Shown here: piece by piece, positions 7,760 to 18,200 of the stretch
How positions within the stretch are numbered: the stretch's first letter is position 1
How the letters are laid out: each line of letters opens with the position of its first letter
Assembly (NCBI RefSeq): GCF_029350975.1
Contig: NZ_JARKMR010000002.1
Coordinates: 682,001-746,000, forward strand
Source: Maribacter zhoushanensis
GTDB lineage: Bacteria > Bacteroidota > Bacteroidia > Flavobacteriales > Flavobacteriaceae
Direction: 5' to 3'
DNA length: 64,000 bases
The notes under the pieces: generated by a model
The model's database searches: none
Seen by the model: only the letters and a program-made list of their open reading frames with translations
What the model was told of the DNA's origin: nothing
Made by a program: the position numbers and the translations under genes

Positions 7760-8143
7760 TTAAGATGATCCTAACACCTGTTTTAAATCTGACACTTGGT
7801 TGGTCCAAAGCATTTTAGATTCATCAATTTCATCATCTTCCGCAAAGTCCGTTATAAATAACGAAACATCTTTAGTGATTTCATCAACAATTATTTTCAT
7901 TTCAAAAAAGCTATCATCTTCTGCTTCATCCCAAGCAAAACGTACAAACTCGTCTGTTTTTCTTTTTAATAATTTAGCTTCTTCTTCAGCTCCGTCCCAT
8001 ATAAATGTAAACTTTTCACCTCTAGAGTTCACATTATCTGCAAACCATTCTGATAAGCCAGATGGCGTTGCCAAGTATTGATATAACATCTGTGGTGAAG
8101 ACTGAATTACAAACTCTATTTCAAATTTTATTTTATCGCTCAT
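7760..8143 (-). CDS. START-like domain protein (SRPBCC superfamily)
   Basis: A 127-residue cytoplasmic helix-grip protein. 'KIKFEIEFVIQSSPQMLYQYLATPSGLSEWFADNV' is the classic N-terminus of the AHSA1/START-like group, and the later 'FTFIWDGAEEEAKLL' and 'FFEMKI' strands complete the small cavity-forming sheet. The family occurs throughout Bacteroidota; ligand unknown. I prefer ATG 8143 (MSDKIKF) over the in-frame ATG 8149 because it gives the usual family N-terminus; both are possible. A terminator hairpin follows 26 bp after the stop, so this gene may be monocistronic or coupled to the aminotransferase only by read-through. Confidence 0.82.
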   Translation of the reverse strand: MSDKIKFEIEFVIQSSPQMLYQYLATPSGLSEWFADNVNSRGEKFTFIWDGAEEEAKLLKRKTDEFVRFAWDEAEDDSFFEMKIIVDEITKDVSLFITDFAEDDEIDESKMLWTNQVSDLKQVLGSS

Positions 8144-8230
8144 GTGCATGCTACTTTAATACGGGCAATATATATATTTCTAAATGATAAAAAAATAAAT
8201 GACGAGTATTATTTTTTTAATCAACTTTTG

Positions 8231-8261
8231 TTGAAGAACAAATAAATTACCACTATATTTG
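8231..8261 (+). promoter_or_regulatory. Promoter of tRNA-Met
   Basis: TTG (8231-8233), 20 bp, TATATTTG (8254-8261): a full match to the Bacteroidota consensus. Transcription would start about 13 nt before the mature tRNA 5' end. Confidence 0.8.
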
Positions 8262-8281
8262 CAGCCGTTTAAAAATAATAT

Positions 8282-8355
8282 GGCGAGGTAGCTCAGTTGG
8301 TTAGAGCGTCGGATTCATAACCCGGAGGTCGGGGGATCGTGCCCCCCTCTCGCTA
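8282..8355 (+). tRNA. tRNA-Met (anticodon CAT)
   Basis: A full cloverleaf can be drawn. The acceptor stem GGCGAGG pairs with TCTCGCT, including G-U pairs at the first and last positions. The D-arm is of the AGCTCAGTTGGTTAGAGC type, the anticodon loop is TTCATAA, and the T-stem is GGGGG/CCCCC. The discriminator base is A and CCA is not encoded (ACAGAT follows). G1-U72 pairing argues for an elongator rather than the initiator, whose first pair is broken differently; a CAT-anticodon isoleucine tRNA modified to lysidine is less likely. The T-loop ATCGTGC is odd: the conserved T54 and A58 appear swapped. Confidence 0.93.
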
Positions 8356-8375
8356 CAGATTAAAAGGCACAATGT

Positions 8376-8408
8376 AAGCGGTTTAGTTAATTCTAAACCG
8401 CTTTTTTT
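8376..8408 (+). terminator. Rho-independent terminator after tRNA-Met
   Basis: Perfect 11-bp stem AAGCGGTTTAG (8376-8386) / CTAAACCGCTT (8393-8403), loop TTAATT, then a T-run. Confidence 0.92.
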
Positions 8409-9315
8409 ATACTCAAATCTCATCCTTAGGTAAATAGAACACAAGACTGAACACGTTTGATTTATGTATAAAAGATACTATAGCAGTAATTCTTAATGAC
8501 AGATTTTTAATCAAAGAAAAAATATTTAACCAAAAAAATAAATTCTAGAGACATTTATTTCGATAAAGTCCTCTTTTAAGTAAAATACTTTTGGTAAAAT
8601 TTGATTTCAAAAAAATAAGAAACCTTTCTTGTTCATCAGTAAAGTAATTAGTTGATTTTAATGCATCTATTAATAGAGTTTAATGGAATTTTCAACAATT
8701 CCTTTCTATTCTAAGCAATCAATTTAGGTTTTATAGACATTATTGAGAAAAATTTAATGATTTATAGTATATCATTAATAATGTGGTATTCGTAATTTGT
8801 TATTCACGATCAAGATACCTTTAAATTTTCATTATGATAAATATTTCTTAACCTTATCAAAAGTAGAAAACAATATTTCAGAAATAAGTTACTCAGTTAT
8901 CACCTATATTAATAATCTATGTATTATTTGATACTATAATACCTATAGAAAAAGATAGAATAGACCATATATATGTTTTCAAAATCCATTAAAAACTCAA
9001 AAAAATTATAGTTTTCATGTATCATGTGCTTCTCAGTGTGTTGTTATATTTTAGATTGAAAAGATTCACATAATCATTGCGTAGATTGTACGGTAAGCGA
9101 TTACGCATCTACTCCCAAAACATTTAATCAATATTTTTAAAATTTTAATTTAATAAGAACTGATTATCTCTTTTTAGACAAGTAAAAAAATCAATTTGTA
9201 AATTTAAATACTTGTTGATTTGGGTATTTATGCTATATTGAAAATTAGTTGGACAAAATCTACACCAATAAATCTTATTCCACTAAAACAATAATTACAG
9301 TTTCTACTTTATATA
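8409..9315. other. AT-rich intergenic stretch of about 0.9 kb
   Basis: No open frame with coding character was found on either strand. The stretch is very AT-rich with frequent stops. The only structured signal I see is a LacI-type palindrome at 9093-9104 and, framing it, a 6-bp GTAGAT/ATCTAC inverted repeat (9081-9086 and 9107-9112). A TTG-N19-TATATTG sequence (9212-9240) is one base off the promoter consensus and could serve the LacI gene. Confidence 0.6.
9093..9104. promoter_or_regulatory. Candidate LacI-family operator
   Basis: GTAAGCGATTAC is an imperfect palindrome (10 of 12 positions symmetric) with the central CG dinucleotide typical of LacI/GalR operators. It lies about 210 bp upstream of the LacI-type regulator gene, so autoregulation is an inference. 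Confidence 0.45.
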
Positions 9316-10353
9316 ATGACGCAAAAAAAAATGACCATTAAAGATATTGCCAAGCTAGCCGGTGTATCTAAAGGTACTGTAGATAGAGTATTACACAAAA
9401 GAGGAAAAGTCTCTAAGGAAGCATTAGAGAAAGTAGAGAAAATTTTAAAAGAAATTGAATATCAACCAAACCCTATAGCTAGGAATCTTAAAGAAAATAA
9501 AGTTTATAGAATTTCTATTTTAATACCAGATTACGAAATAGATATTTTTTGGAAACCAGCTCATGAAGGCATCAAAGAAGCCGAGAAAGAATTTGGACCA
9601 TTTGGCGTACTTGTAGAGAAATTTATATACAACCCGTTTCAAAAAGAAGATTTTCATCAAAAATCTATTGAAGCTATAAGTGTTTCTCCCAATTTACTTT
9701 TAATAATTCCCCTATTTGAAAAAGAATTTTTTTTGATAAGTAAAACGTGTAAAAAGAAAAATATAAAAGTTGCACTCTTCAACAATCATATAAAATCTAA
9801 AAATGCTGAAAGTTATGTTGGTCAAGATTTAGTGCAGAGTGGCAAAATAGCTGCAGATTTAATTTATAAAACCTCAAAATCAAAATGTGATATAGGCATT
9901 GTACATATTAATTTAGAACCACACCTTCTACTTAAAGAAAAAGGTTTTAAAAATTACTTTACAGAAAAAAATAGCAGTTTTCGTATTTTAGAATCGATAA
10001 ACTTCGAAATGAACAACCCAACTAAATTCGTTAATGACATTACCAAATATTTAAAAGAACATCCCAAATTAGGTGCTTTATTTATTACGAACTCCCATGT
10101 TCATGAAGTTGCTGAAATTGTTTCAAAAATTAATAAAGATTGTGCTATTGTTGGTTATGATTTAATCCCTGAAAATGTCACTTACTTAAAAAAGGGGAAA
10201 ATTAACTTTCTTATTCACCAAAGACCCAAAGAACAGGCATATCTAAGCATAAGCTACTATGCCGAATACTTCTTGTTTGGCAAAAAAGTTCCCATTAGCA
10301 ATCTACTTCCTATAGATATTATTACCAGCGAAAATGTAGATTATTATTTGTAA
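9316..10353 (+). CDS. LacI family transcriptional regulator
   Basis: A 345-residue cytoplasmic regulator. The N-terminal helix-turn-helix (about residues 7-27, 'TIKDIAKLAGVSKGTVDRVLHKRG') and hinge helix ('NPIARNLKE') are textbook LacI. The remainder is a periplasmic-binding-protein-like sensor domain, beginning 'YRISILIPDYEIDIFWKP' and containing 'KGFKNYF' and 'LGALFITNSHVHEVAEIV'; the inducer is probably a sugar or related solute. It lies immediately upstream of and co-directional with susC (175 bp gap), so it most likely controls the SusC/SusD/VCBS/DUF5107 genes. Two CG-centred palindromes in that gap and one upstream are candidate sites. Confidence 0.93.
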   Translation: MTQKKMTIKDIAKLAGVSKGTVDRVLHKRGKVSKEALEKVEKILKEIEYQPNPIARNLKENKVYRISILIPDYEIDIFWKPAHEGIKEAEKEFGPFGVLVEKFIYNPFQKEDFHQKSIEAISVSPNLLLIIPLFEKEFFLISKTCKKKNIKVALFNNHIKSKNAESYVGQDLVQSGKIAADLIYKTSKSKCDIGIVHINLEPHLLLKEKGFKNYFTEKNSSFRILESINFEMNNPTKFVNDITKYLKEHPKLGALFITNSHVHEVAEIVSKINKDCAIVGYDLIPENVTYLKKGKINFLIHQRPKEQAYLSISYYAEYFLFGKKVPISNLLPIDIITSENVDYYL

Positions 10354-10417
10354 CTAATCAATTACTATAAAATATTCATCTTTTTAGCATAAAATAAACA
10401 CAATCCTAAAATTATAG

Positions 10418-10431
10418 TGTGTTCGAGCACA
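10418..10431. promoter_or_regulatory. Candidate LacI-family operator upstream of susC
   Basis: TGTGTTCGAGCACA is symmetric at 12 of 14 positions with a central TCGA. It is 98 bp upstream of the susC ATG and adjacent to a second palindrome (10434-10443). Confidence 0.5.
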
Positions 10432-10433
10432 TT

Positions 10434-10443
10434 TTAACGTTAA
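10434..10443. promoter_or_regulatory. Second CG-centred palindrome upstream of susC
   Basis: TTAACGTTAA is a perfect 10-bp palindrome with a central CG, 2 bp after the first candidate operator. Such a site could bind the same LacI-type dimer. Confidence 0.4.
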
Positions 10444-10528
10444 TCTACTCGCACATTAGATAATTAAGTTTACATTCACATTACTTTAAGAGAATATTTA
10501 GAACCAAAATCTTTTTAAATTTAACATT

Positions 10529-13500
10529 ATGATGAAAAAAATTTTCATGTTCTTCGTACTAATTATGGGGGCTTTCCCCGTTTTAGCACAAGATAAAATG
10601 GTGACTGGTGTAGTCACCGATGCTAACGACGGAGTGCCGCTACCAGGTGTAAATGTTCTGGTACAAGGAACTACGAATGGTACACAAACCGATTTTGATG
10701 GTATTTACACTATCAGTGCTTCTGAAGGTGATGTATTAGTCTTTTCTTATATAGGCACAAAAACACAAAACATTACAATAGGTACTTCTAATACAATAGA
10801 CGTTGCCATGGCAGAAGATGCTAGTCAACTAGACGAAGTTGTTGTAACGGCCCTAGGTATTAAAAGACAAAAAAAATCTTTAACCTATGCTACCCAAGGT
10901 GTTGATACTAAAAGTATTGATGAGGCAAGACCACAGCAAGATTTGGTAAACAGTTTACAGGGTAAAGTAGCTGGTCTATCTATACAAACATCAGGTAGTG
11001 GTGTTAGTGGGTCATCAAAAGTAGTTTTAAGAGGTAACCGTTCTATTGCTGGTAGTAGCCAAGCTTTATATATTGTAGATGGTGTACCTTTAGGAGGAGA
11101 TATCTCTAACTTAAGTCCAGATGATATTGCTTCTATAAATGTTTTAAAGGGAGCAAATGCAGCTGCACTTTATGGTGCAAGAGCTAACAATGGAGCAATT
11201 CTTATTACTACAAAAACAGGAACCAGCGATGTTACTACAATTGATTTTAGTACTACAGTTACTGCTAATACAGGTAATATTATGTATGACTACCAAAATG
11301 AATATGGTCAAGGTAGTGCCGGTGTGTTTAACCCAACGTCTACAGGTTCTTGGGGACCAAGTTTTGATGGATCTTCTGTAGTAAACTGGTCTCCTAGTCC
11401 AGATATAACACAGAGCTTACCTTATACATCACAGTCTAACAATGTTAATGACTTTATGCAAACAGGTATCAATATTGCCAATAACGTTTCTATTAGAACA
11501 GGTAACGAGAAAGTAAGAACATTTTTTGGTTATACTAATGAAAATAGAGAAGGTATTGTTGCTGGTAATGAATTAGCAAGACATAATGTTACCTTAAAAA
11601 TAGATAACAAAATGTTCGATGATAAAATTGAACTAAGTGCCAAGGTAAATTACATTAGAACCGAAACAGACAACATCTTAGATACCGGTGAAGCCTTTAC
11701 CAATCCATGGAGACATGCTTATAGGTTGCCAAGAAACATACGTACTGTTGATGCAAAAGTATTTGAATATACTGCAACAGATGGTAACGTATTACAAAAC
11801 TACTGGAAACCAGGTGATAATGGTGGCGCCAATCCTTATTGGACTATAAACCGTAACCTTAATGAAAGTGTTAATGATAGAGTTATTGGTTATGCTTCGT
11901 TAAAATATAATTTTAATGACAACCTAAGTCTAATGGTACGTACTGCTGTAGATAACAGTACAACATTTAGAGAAGATAGAGATTACAATGATTCTTATAT
12001 AGTGGCAGATAATGGTGATTATGAAACAACAAATACTATCTCTATTGAATGGAACTCAGATTTCTTATTAAGTTATAACAAAGAAATAAACGACGATTTT
12101 AATTTCAACATTAATTTAGGTGGCAATAGCCGTATGGCTGAAGACAAATATGTTTTCACAGATAACCAAGGTTTAAACGCTCCAAACATTTTTGCTATAA
12201 GTAATGCATTGACATTAACAGCAGAACAAGATTTTAACAAAGAAAAAGTAAATTCTCTTTATACTTTTGGGCAAGTTGGTTATAAAGATGCTTTATTTTT
12301 AGACTTAACATATAGAAGCGATTGGAGTTCAACTTTACCTTTTGAAAACAATAGATTTGATTATTACTCCGCTGGTTTAAGTGCTGTTATTTCTGATATG
12401 TTCACAATGCCAGAGCCTATTTCATACCTAAAATTTAGAGGTTCTTATGCAGAAGTTGGTAACGACACTAACCCTTACGCAATTTTCCGTACAGCAAATA
12501 CAGTAGCTGGTGGTTTTGTTCAATTAGAAGCTTCTCAACCAAATACAGATTTAAAACCAGAACGTACACAATCATTAGAATTTGGTGTTGATGCACGCTT
12601 TTTCAATAATCGTTTAGGTTTAGACTTTACATACTATAAGAGTAATAGTATTGACCAATTATTTCCAGTAAGTGTTGATCCAGCATTTGGGTTCAGTACT
12701 AGGTTCGTAAATGGTGGAGATATTCAAAATAAAGGTATTGAAGCTATCTTAACGGGTACACCAATACAGACTAATGATTTTAGTTGGAATGTTTCTGTAA
12801 ACTTTAGTAAAAACGATAGTGAAGTACTACGCTTAGCTAATAACTTAGAATCATTGGTATTAGAATCTGGCAACCCATTCTTTAGACAATTTGAATTAAA
12901 TGTTGGTGATCCCTGGGGTAACATGTATTCAAGAGGTTTTGTAAGAGATGACCAAGGAAGAGTTTTAGTAAATGATGATGGAACACCACAAGTAACAGAT
13001 GGTAAAGATGTATTAATTGGCAACTACAATCCAGATTGGTTAGGTGGTATTAGTAATTCTTTTCGTTACAAAAACCTTAGTTTGAGTTTCTTAATTGATA
13101 TTCGCCAAGGGGGTGTTGTGGGATCACTTACCAATGCAATATTAGCTTCAGACGGTGCTTTACAAGCTACAACAATAGGTCGTGATGGCACTTTGGTTTT
13201 CGGAGACAATGTATTTAGTGGATTAGAAGTAGTGAAGTCTGATGGTTCTACCAATGATATCCAAACAGATGCTGAAACATTCTGGACTGCAATTGGTGGT
13301 AGAAACGCACCAGTGGGTGAAGCATTCGTTGAAGATGCATCTAACATTAGAATGAGAGAAATTACCTTAGGTTATAGCTTACCTTCCACTCTAATAGATA
13401 AAACTCCTTTTAGAAATATAAAACTAACCTTAGTGGGTAGAAACCTTTTCTTTATTTATAACAATGCGAGTATAGATCCAGAGGTTATAACAGATCCTTC

Positions 13501-13582
13501 TCTATCCAGTTCTGATGGTTATGAATCTTTTTCACCACCTACTACAAGAAGTTTAGGTCTAAATCTAAAGTTCGGATTTTAA
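10529..13582 (+). CDS. SusC/RagA family TonB-linked outer membrane transporter
   Basis: A 1017-residue outer membrane importer that takes up oligomeric ligands captured by its SusD partner, energised by TonB. Order: signal peptide (residues 1-20, ending LAQ), a carboxypeptidase-D-like domain (about 25-95, 'VTGVVTDANDGVPLPGVNVLVQGT'), the SusC signature 'LDEVVVTALGIKRQKKSLTYA', a plug domain (to about 230, 'LRGNRSIAGSSQALYIVDGVPLGGD'), and a large barrel ending in the C-terminal aromatic 'LGLNLKFGF'. Length is typical. Start ATG 10529 gives MMKKIF; the second ATG is equally possible. susD follows after 19 bp, so the pair is co-transcribed. Confidence 0.96.
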   Translation: MMKKIFMFFVLIMGAFPVLAQDKMVTGVVTDANDGVPLPGVNVLVQGTTNGTQTDFDGIYTISASEGDVLVFSYIGTKTQNITIGTSNTIDVAMAEDASQLDEVVVTALGIKRQKKSLTYATQGVDTKSIDEARPQQDLVNSLQGKVAGLSIQTSGSGVSGSSKVVLRGNRSIAGSSQALYIVDGVPLGGDISNLSPDDIASINVLKGANAAALYGARANNGAILITTKTGTSDVTTIDFSTTVTANTGNIMYDYQNEYGQGSAGVFNPTSTGSWGPSFDGSSVVNWSPSPDITQSLPYTSQSNNVNDFMQTGINIANNVSIRTGNEKVRTFFGYTNENREGIVAGNELARHNVTLKIDNKMFDDKIELSAKVNYIRTETDNILDTGEAFTNPWRHAYRLPRNIRTVDAKVFEYTATDGNVLQNYWKPGDNGGANPYWTINRNLNESVNDRVIGYASLKYNFNDNLSLMVRTAVDNSTTFREDRDYNDSYIVADNGDYETTNTISIEWNSDFLLSYNKEINDDFNFNINLGGNSRMAEDKYVFTDNQGLNAPNIFAISNALTLTAEQDFNKEKVNSLYTFGQVGYKDALFLDLTYRSDWSSTLPFENNRFDYYSAGLSAVISDMFTMPEPISYLKFRGSYAEVGNDTNPYAIFRTANTVAGGFVQLEASQPNTDLKPERTQSLEFGVDARFFNNRLGLDFTYYKSNSIDQLFPVSVDPAFGFSTRFVNGGDIQNKGIEAILTGTPIQTNDFSWNVSVNFSKNDSEVLRLANNLESLVLESGNPFFRQFELNVGDPWGNMYSRGFVRDDQGRVLVNDDGTPQVTDGKDVLIGNYNPDWLGGISNSFRYKNLSLSFLIDIRQGGVVGSLTNAILASDGALQATTIGRDGTLVFGDNVFSGLEVVKSDGSTNDIQTDAETFWTAIGGRNAPVGEAFVEDASNIRMREITLGYSLPSTLIDKTPFRNIKLTLVGRNLFFIYNNASIDPEVITDPSLSSSDGYESFSPPTTRSLGLNLKFGF

Positions 13583-13601
13583 AAAATTGTACATCTAAAA
13601 T

Positions 13602-15170
13602 ATGAAATTCATGAAAAATATAAGTTTATTCCTTGGTCTGGTCTTGCTTCTAGCAGGCTGTACCGGTGATTTTGAAGAAACAAATACAGACCCGTTGTCT
13701 TTTGCTATACCAGCAATTGAAGAAAGTGAATTATTACAAGGTCAAGCTTTTGCACAAGCACAGTATACTACTATGTTTGGTCAAGATTGGAGATTTCAAA
13801 TTGGTGAAAATCTTTTTGCGGATATCTGGTGTCAGTATTTTGCAACCACAGCATCAGGTTTTGATTCGGACCGATATGTACAAGTAGGTGGCTGGGCCGA
13901 TTTGGCTTGGACTTCTTTTTATGAAGAGTCTTTACCTCAAATAATTTTAGTGGAAGATGCTACTGAGGCTACAGGTAATGTAGTAGGTAATGCAATGATT
14001 AAAATATGGAAAGTAAATGCTTTTCATAGAATCACAGATTACTGGGGACCAATTCCATATTTAGAAGTTGGTAATACAGAATTAGAAGCCATACCTTATG
14101 ATTCTCAAGAGGATATTTACAGAAGTTTCTTTGTAACTCTTGATGAAGCCGTTGAACAACTAAATGCCAATTTAGATCAAGTTGCTTTTACTAGTGGCGA
14201 CCGTACTTATGGTGGTGACCCTGCAAAATGGCTAACCTTTGCAAATAGCCTTCGTCTACGTTTAGCTTTAAGAGTTAAATATGTAGATCCGGTATTAGCG
14301 AAGACTGAAGCTGAAAAAGCTGTAGCTGCAGGTGTATTTATGACAAATGATGAGAATGCATACGTATCTGTAGATGAGACAAACAGAAACCCATTGGAGA
14401 CTATTACAGACTGGGGAGAATTTAGAATGAGTGCAACTATGGAAAGTATTCTAGAAGGATATGAAGATCCACGTTTACCACAGTACTTCGCTCCTGCTAT
14501 AGAAGGTGATAGTGATGGCGATGGCAGTTCTTATGAAGGGTTATTGAACGGACAAACTAAAGTTTCATTAGAGACTAGCAAAAATGCTAGCCATTCTGAC
14601 CTTGCTACTAAATATATCGACGTTGCCTTAGGTGGTGAAAATCCTCCAATAGAAGTATTAACAGCTGCAGAAGTATACTTTTTACGTGCAGAAGGTGCCT
14701 TAGAGGGTTGGGCAATGGGCGGCAGCGCAGAAGAGCTTTACGGCTTAGGAATTACAACTTCTATGGAGCATAGAGAAGTTGGTGATGCTACATCTATTGC
14801 TGCATATATTGCTAGTACCAATACACCTATAGCTTTTGAAGCAGGTGCACAACCGGTAGCTGATATACCTGTAGCATTTGGTACAGATCCGGAAATACAA
14901 TTAGAGCAAATTATTACTCAAAAATGGTTAGCATTATACCCTAATGGTTGGGAAGCTTGGGCAGAACTTAGAAGAACAGGTTACCCAAAACAATATGCTC
15001 GTGTACAATCAGAAAATGCTGATGTTGCTGTAGATGAAATTATGAGAAGAATGGTTTATGTTTCTTCGCAATTTGATACAAACTTTGAATCTGTATCAAC
15101 AGCTATTAATGGTACAGAACTTAACGGAGCTGACAATAATAACACCAAACTTTGGTGGGATAAAAAATAA
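13602..15170 (+). CDS. SusD/RagB family surface lipoprotein
   Basis: A 522-residue outer-surface lipoprotein that binds the ligand and forms the lid over the SusC barrel. The lipoprotein signal ends at Cys20 (LLLAGC), followed by the flexible 'TGDFEETNTDP' typical of the SusD-like_2 subgroup rather than starch-type SusD. A TPR-like helical body is evident ('KWLTFANSLRLRLALRVKY', 'AAEVYFLRAEGALEG'), and the end carries 'LALYPNGWEAWAELRRTGYP', a SusD hallmark. It is 19 bp after susC and is followed by a strong terminator at 15191, which probably marks the main end of the susCD transcript. Confidence 0.94.
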   Translation: MKFMKNISLFLGLVLLLAGCTGDFEETNTDPLSFAIPAIEESELLQGQAFAQAQYTTMFGQDWRFQIGENLFADIWCQYFATTASGFDSDRYVQVGGWADLAWTSFYEESLPQIILVEDATEATGNVVGNAMIKIWKVNAFHRITDYWGPIPYLEVGNTELEAIPYDSQEDIYRSFFVTLDEAVEQLNANLDQVAFTSGDRTYGGDPAKWLTFANSLRLRLALRVKYVDPVLAKTEAEKAVAAGVFMTNDENAYVSVDETNRNPLETITDWGEFRMSATMESILEGYEDPRLPQYFAPAIEGDSDGDGSSYEGLLNGQTKVSLETSKNASHSDLATKYIDVALGGENPPIEVLTAAEVYFLRAEGALEGWAMGGSAEELYGLGITTSMEHREVGDATSIAAYIASTNTPIAFEAGAQPVADIPVAFGTDPEIQLEQIITQKWLALYPNGWEAWAELRRTGYPKQYARVQSENADVAVDEIMRRMVYVSSQFDTNFESVSTAINGTELNGADNNNTKLWWDKK

Positions 15171-15190
15171 TCTTCCTCGGATTTTTTTTC

Positions 15191-15225
15191 AAAAAGCACC
15201 AACTTAAACATTGGTGCTTTTTTTT
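15191..15225 (+). terminator. Rho-independent terminator after susD
   Basis: Stem AAAAAGCACCAA (15191-15202) / TTGGTGCTTTTT (15211-15222), loop of eight, T-run continuing to 15225. The next gene starts 50 bp later on the same strand. Confidence 0.9.
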
Positions 15226-15275
15226 ACTATTTTTTTCACACTATCTTAGAAGAGATCACCAAATTTTTTATATCA

Positions 15276-18200
15276 ATGTATAGGTTATTTTCTTTCCTTA
15301 TTTTACTCATTCTAGTCTTTTCATGTTCCACACAAGAAGAAAAGCTTTTTACCAAATTAGAAGCTAATGTCACAGGTATAAAGTTCAAGAATATTCTAAA
15401 AGAAACAGAAGCATTCAATGTTTTAGAATATGGTTATTTATATAATGGCGGCGGCGTATCAGTTGGTGATTTAAACAATGATGGCTTACAAGATATTTAC
15501 TTTACCGGTAATATGGTTGGCAGTAGATTGTATATAAATAAAGGGAATTTTGAATTTGATGAAGTAGCAGAAAAAGCAGGAGTCTTTGCAGAAGGCCTTT
15601 GGAATACAGGCACAACAATGGCAGATGTAAATGGTGATGGATTGCTGGACATTTATGTATGTAGGTCTGCAGCACCTAGTCCTAAAATGCGTCAAAATTT
15701 ATTATTTATAAATAATGGCGATTTAACTTTTACAGAAAGTGCCTCAAAATACGGACTAGCCAATTCTGGTTATTCCACACAAGCTTCTTTCTTTGACTAT
15801 GATAAGGATGGAGATTTAGATGCTTACATCCTTAATCACTCCACACAAGAATATGCAGGTTTTGGTCAAATTACTGCTTCATTAAAGAAAAAAAACAATC
15901 CAGCATACTCAGATAAATTGTATCGTAATGATAATGGCAAGTTTAAAGACGTGAGCTCAGACGTTGGTTTAGTTTCTAATGTTCTAGGTTTTGGTTTAGG
16001 GGTTGCCATTTCTGATATTAATAACGACGGCTGGCCAGATATCTATGTATCCAACGATTATAACGAACAAGACTACCTCTATATCAATAATACAAATGGT
16101 TCGTTCTCTGAAAGTCTTGAGAAATATATTGGACATACATCACTATTTTCTATGGGTTCAGACATAGCCGATATCAATAATGATGGTTATATGGATATCA
16201 TTACGTTAGACATGCTACCAGAAGGCAATTACCGTCAAAAGATGGTCTCTGGTCCAGATAATTATGACAAATACCAACTGCTAGTCAACTCAGGTTTTTA
16301 CAACCAAACCATGCGTAATATGCTACAACTAAATAACAAAGGAGAATCCTTTTCAGAAATAGGTCAATTTTCTGGCATATCAAATACCGATTGGAGTTGG
16401 GCTTCACTTTTTGCAGATTTAGATAATGACGGTTACAAAGATGTTTTTATCACAAATGGATATAAAAGAGATTACACCAATATGGACTTCATAAATTTTG
16501 CTGTCCAAGAAAAATTAAAAGAGAATAAAACAGGAAAACAAACAGTAATCATGGAGTTACTGGAAAATTCTCCTGCTACAATTGAAGAAAATTACACGTA
16601 TCAAAACAATGGAGACCTTACTTTTTCAAAAGTAAATTCAGCATGGGGATTAGATAACAAATCACTTTCTAACGGAGCTGCATATGCAGATTTAGATAAT
16701 GATGGTGATTTAGATTTAATCGTCAATAATATAGAAGAAGAAGCTTTTATTTATCGAAATAATAGTGAAACGTTAAAAGAGCATAATTACCTAAGAATAC
16801 AATTAAAAGGTGAAGGTTTAAATACATATGGTATTGGTTCAAAAATATCTATAACTACAAATGATCAAGTTTTTACCCAAGAAACCATGCCTACAAGAGG
16901 TTATCAATCTTCGGTAGATAATACGGTTGTCTTTGGTTTAGGAAAAAATGACACTATACAGAAGCTAACAATTATTTGGCCAGATTTTAAAGTACAAACA
17001 CTGCAGAATATACCTAGCAACCAAACCATTAAACTACAACAAATTGATGCACAAAAACCCATTGCAATTGGTGAAACAAATGCTATAAAATATTTTGTTG
17101 ATACATCAATAGATAGTCTAATTCCTTTCAAACATCAAGAAAACAATTATATAGATTTTAAAACAGAACAATTATTGCCTCATAAACTTTCTACTCAAGG
17201 TCCAAAAATGGCAAAAGGAGATGTAAATGGTGATAGTCTAGAAGATTTGTTTATTGCAGGTGCCAAAGGTCAAAGCGGACAAATATTAATACAACAAAAT
17301 AATGGAGAATTTAGTATTGCCCTATCGGATTTAATAGATGACGCAATATCAGAAGATACAAATGCGCTCTTTTTCGATACTGATAATGATAAAGATTTAG
17401 ATTTATATGTAGTTAGTGGTGGTAATGAATTTGAACAGAATGCTGCAGAATTACAAGATAGGCTGTACCTAAATAACGGTAAAGGTAAATTTACAAAATT
17501 GAGCAATGCATTACCAAACATGAAAACAAGCGGTGCTGTAGTCCGTGCTAACGATGTTGACAATGATGGAGATTTAGACTTGTTCGTTGGTGGAAGATTA
17601 GTACCTGGAAAATACCCAACAGCTCCAAAAAGTTATCTACTACAGAATGATGGTAAAGGTCATTTTACAGATGTTACAACGTCTATAAATGAAGAATTAA
17701 ATCATATAGGGATGATTACAGATGCCTTATGGAGCGATTTTAGTGGAGATGGTATTGAAGATTTAATCATAGTTGGTGAGTTTATGGCTATTCGTTTGTT
17801 CGAAAATAAAAGTGGCAAACTAACCGAAATCAAAAACTCAACCCTAAATAATACAAAAGGATGGTGGAATACTATTAAGCCTGGTGATTTCGACAATGAT
17901 GGTGATACTGATTATATCGTCGGTAATTTTGGTTTAAACTCCCAATTAAAAGCTTCTGAAGAAGAACCCGTTCTGCTGTATGTCAAGGATTTTGATGAAA
18001 ACGGTTCACTAGACCCTATATTAACTTCATATATAAAAGGAGAAAGCTATCCTGTTTTCTCGAAGGATGATTTAATTGGTCAACTCAGCTATTTAAAAGG
18101 AAAATACATTAATTACTCAGATTACGCGGACCAAAAAATTTCAGATATTTTCACTGCAGAAGAATTAAATAACACCAATATACTAGAAGCCAATTACTTT

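Noticed and set aside
8282..8355. Assignment as lysidine-modified tRNA-Ile (CAT anticodon)
   Set aside because: The G-rich anticodon stem and acceptor sequence look like tRNA-Met, but the alternative cannot be fully excluded without a covariance score.
12724..13347. Open frames on the opposite strand inside susC
   Set aside because: They are shadows of the susC frame without promoter, start context or protein-like composition.
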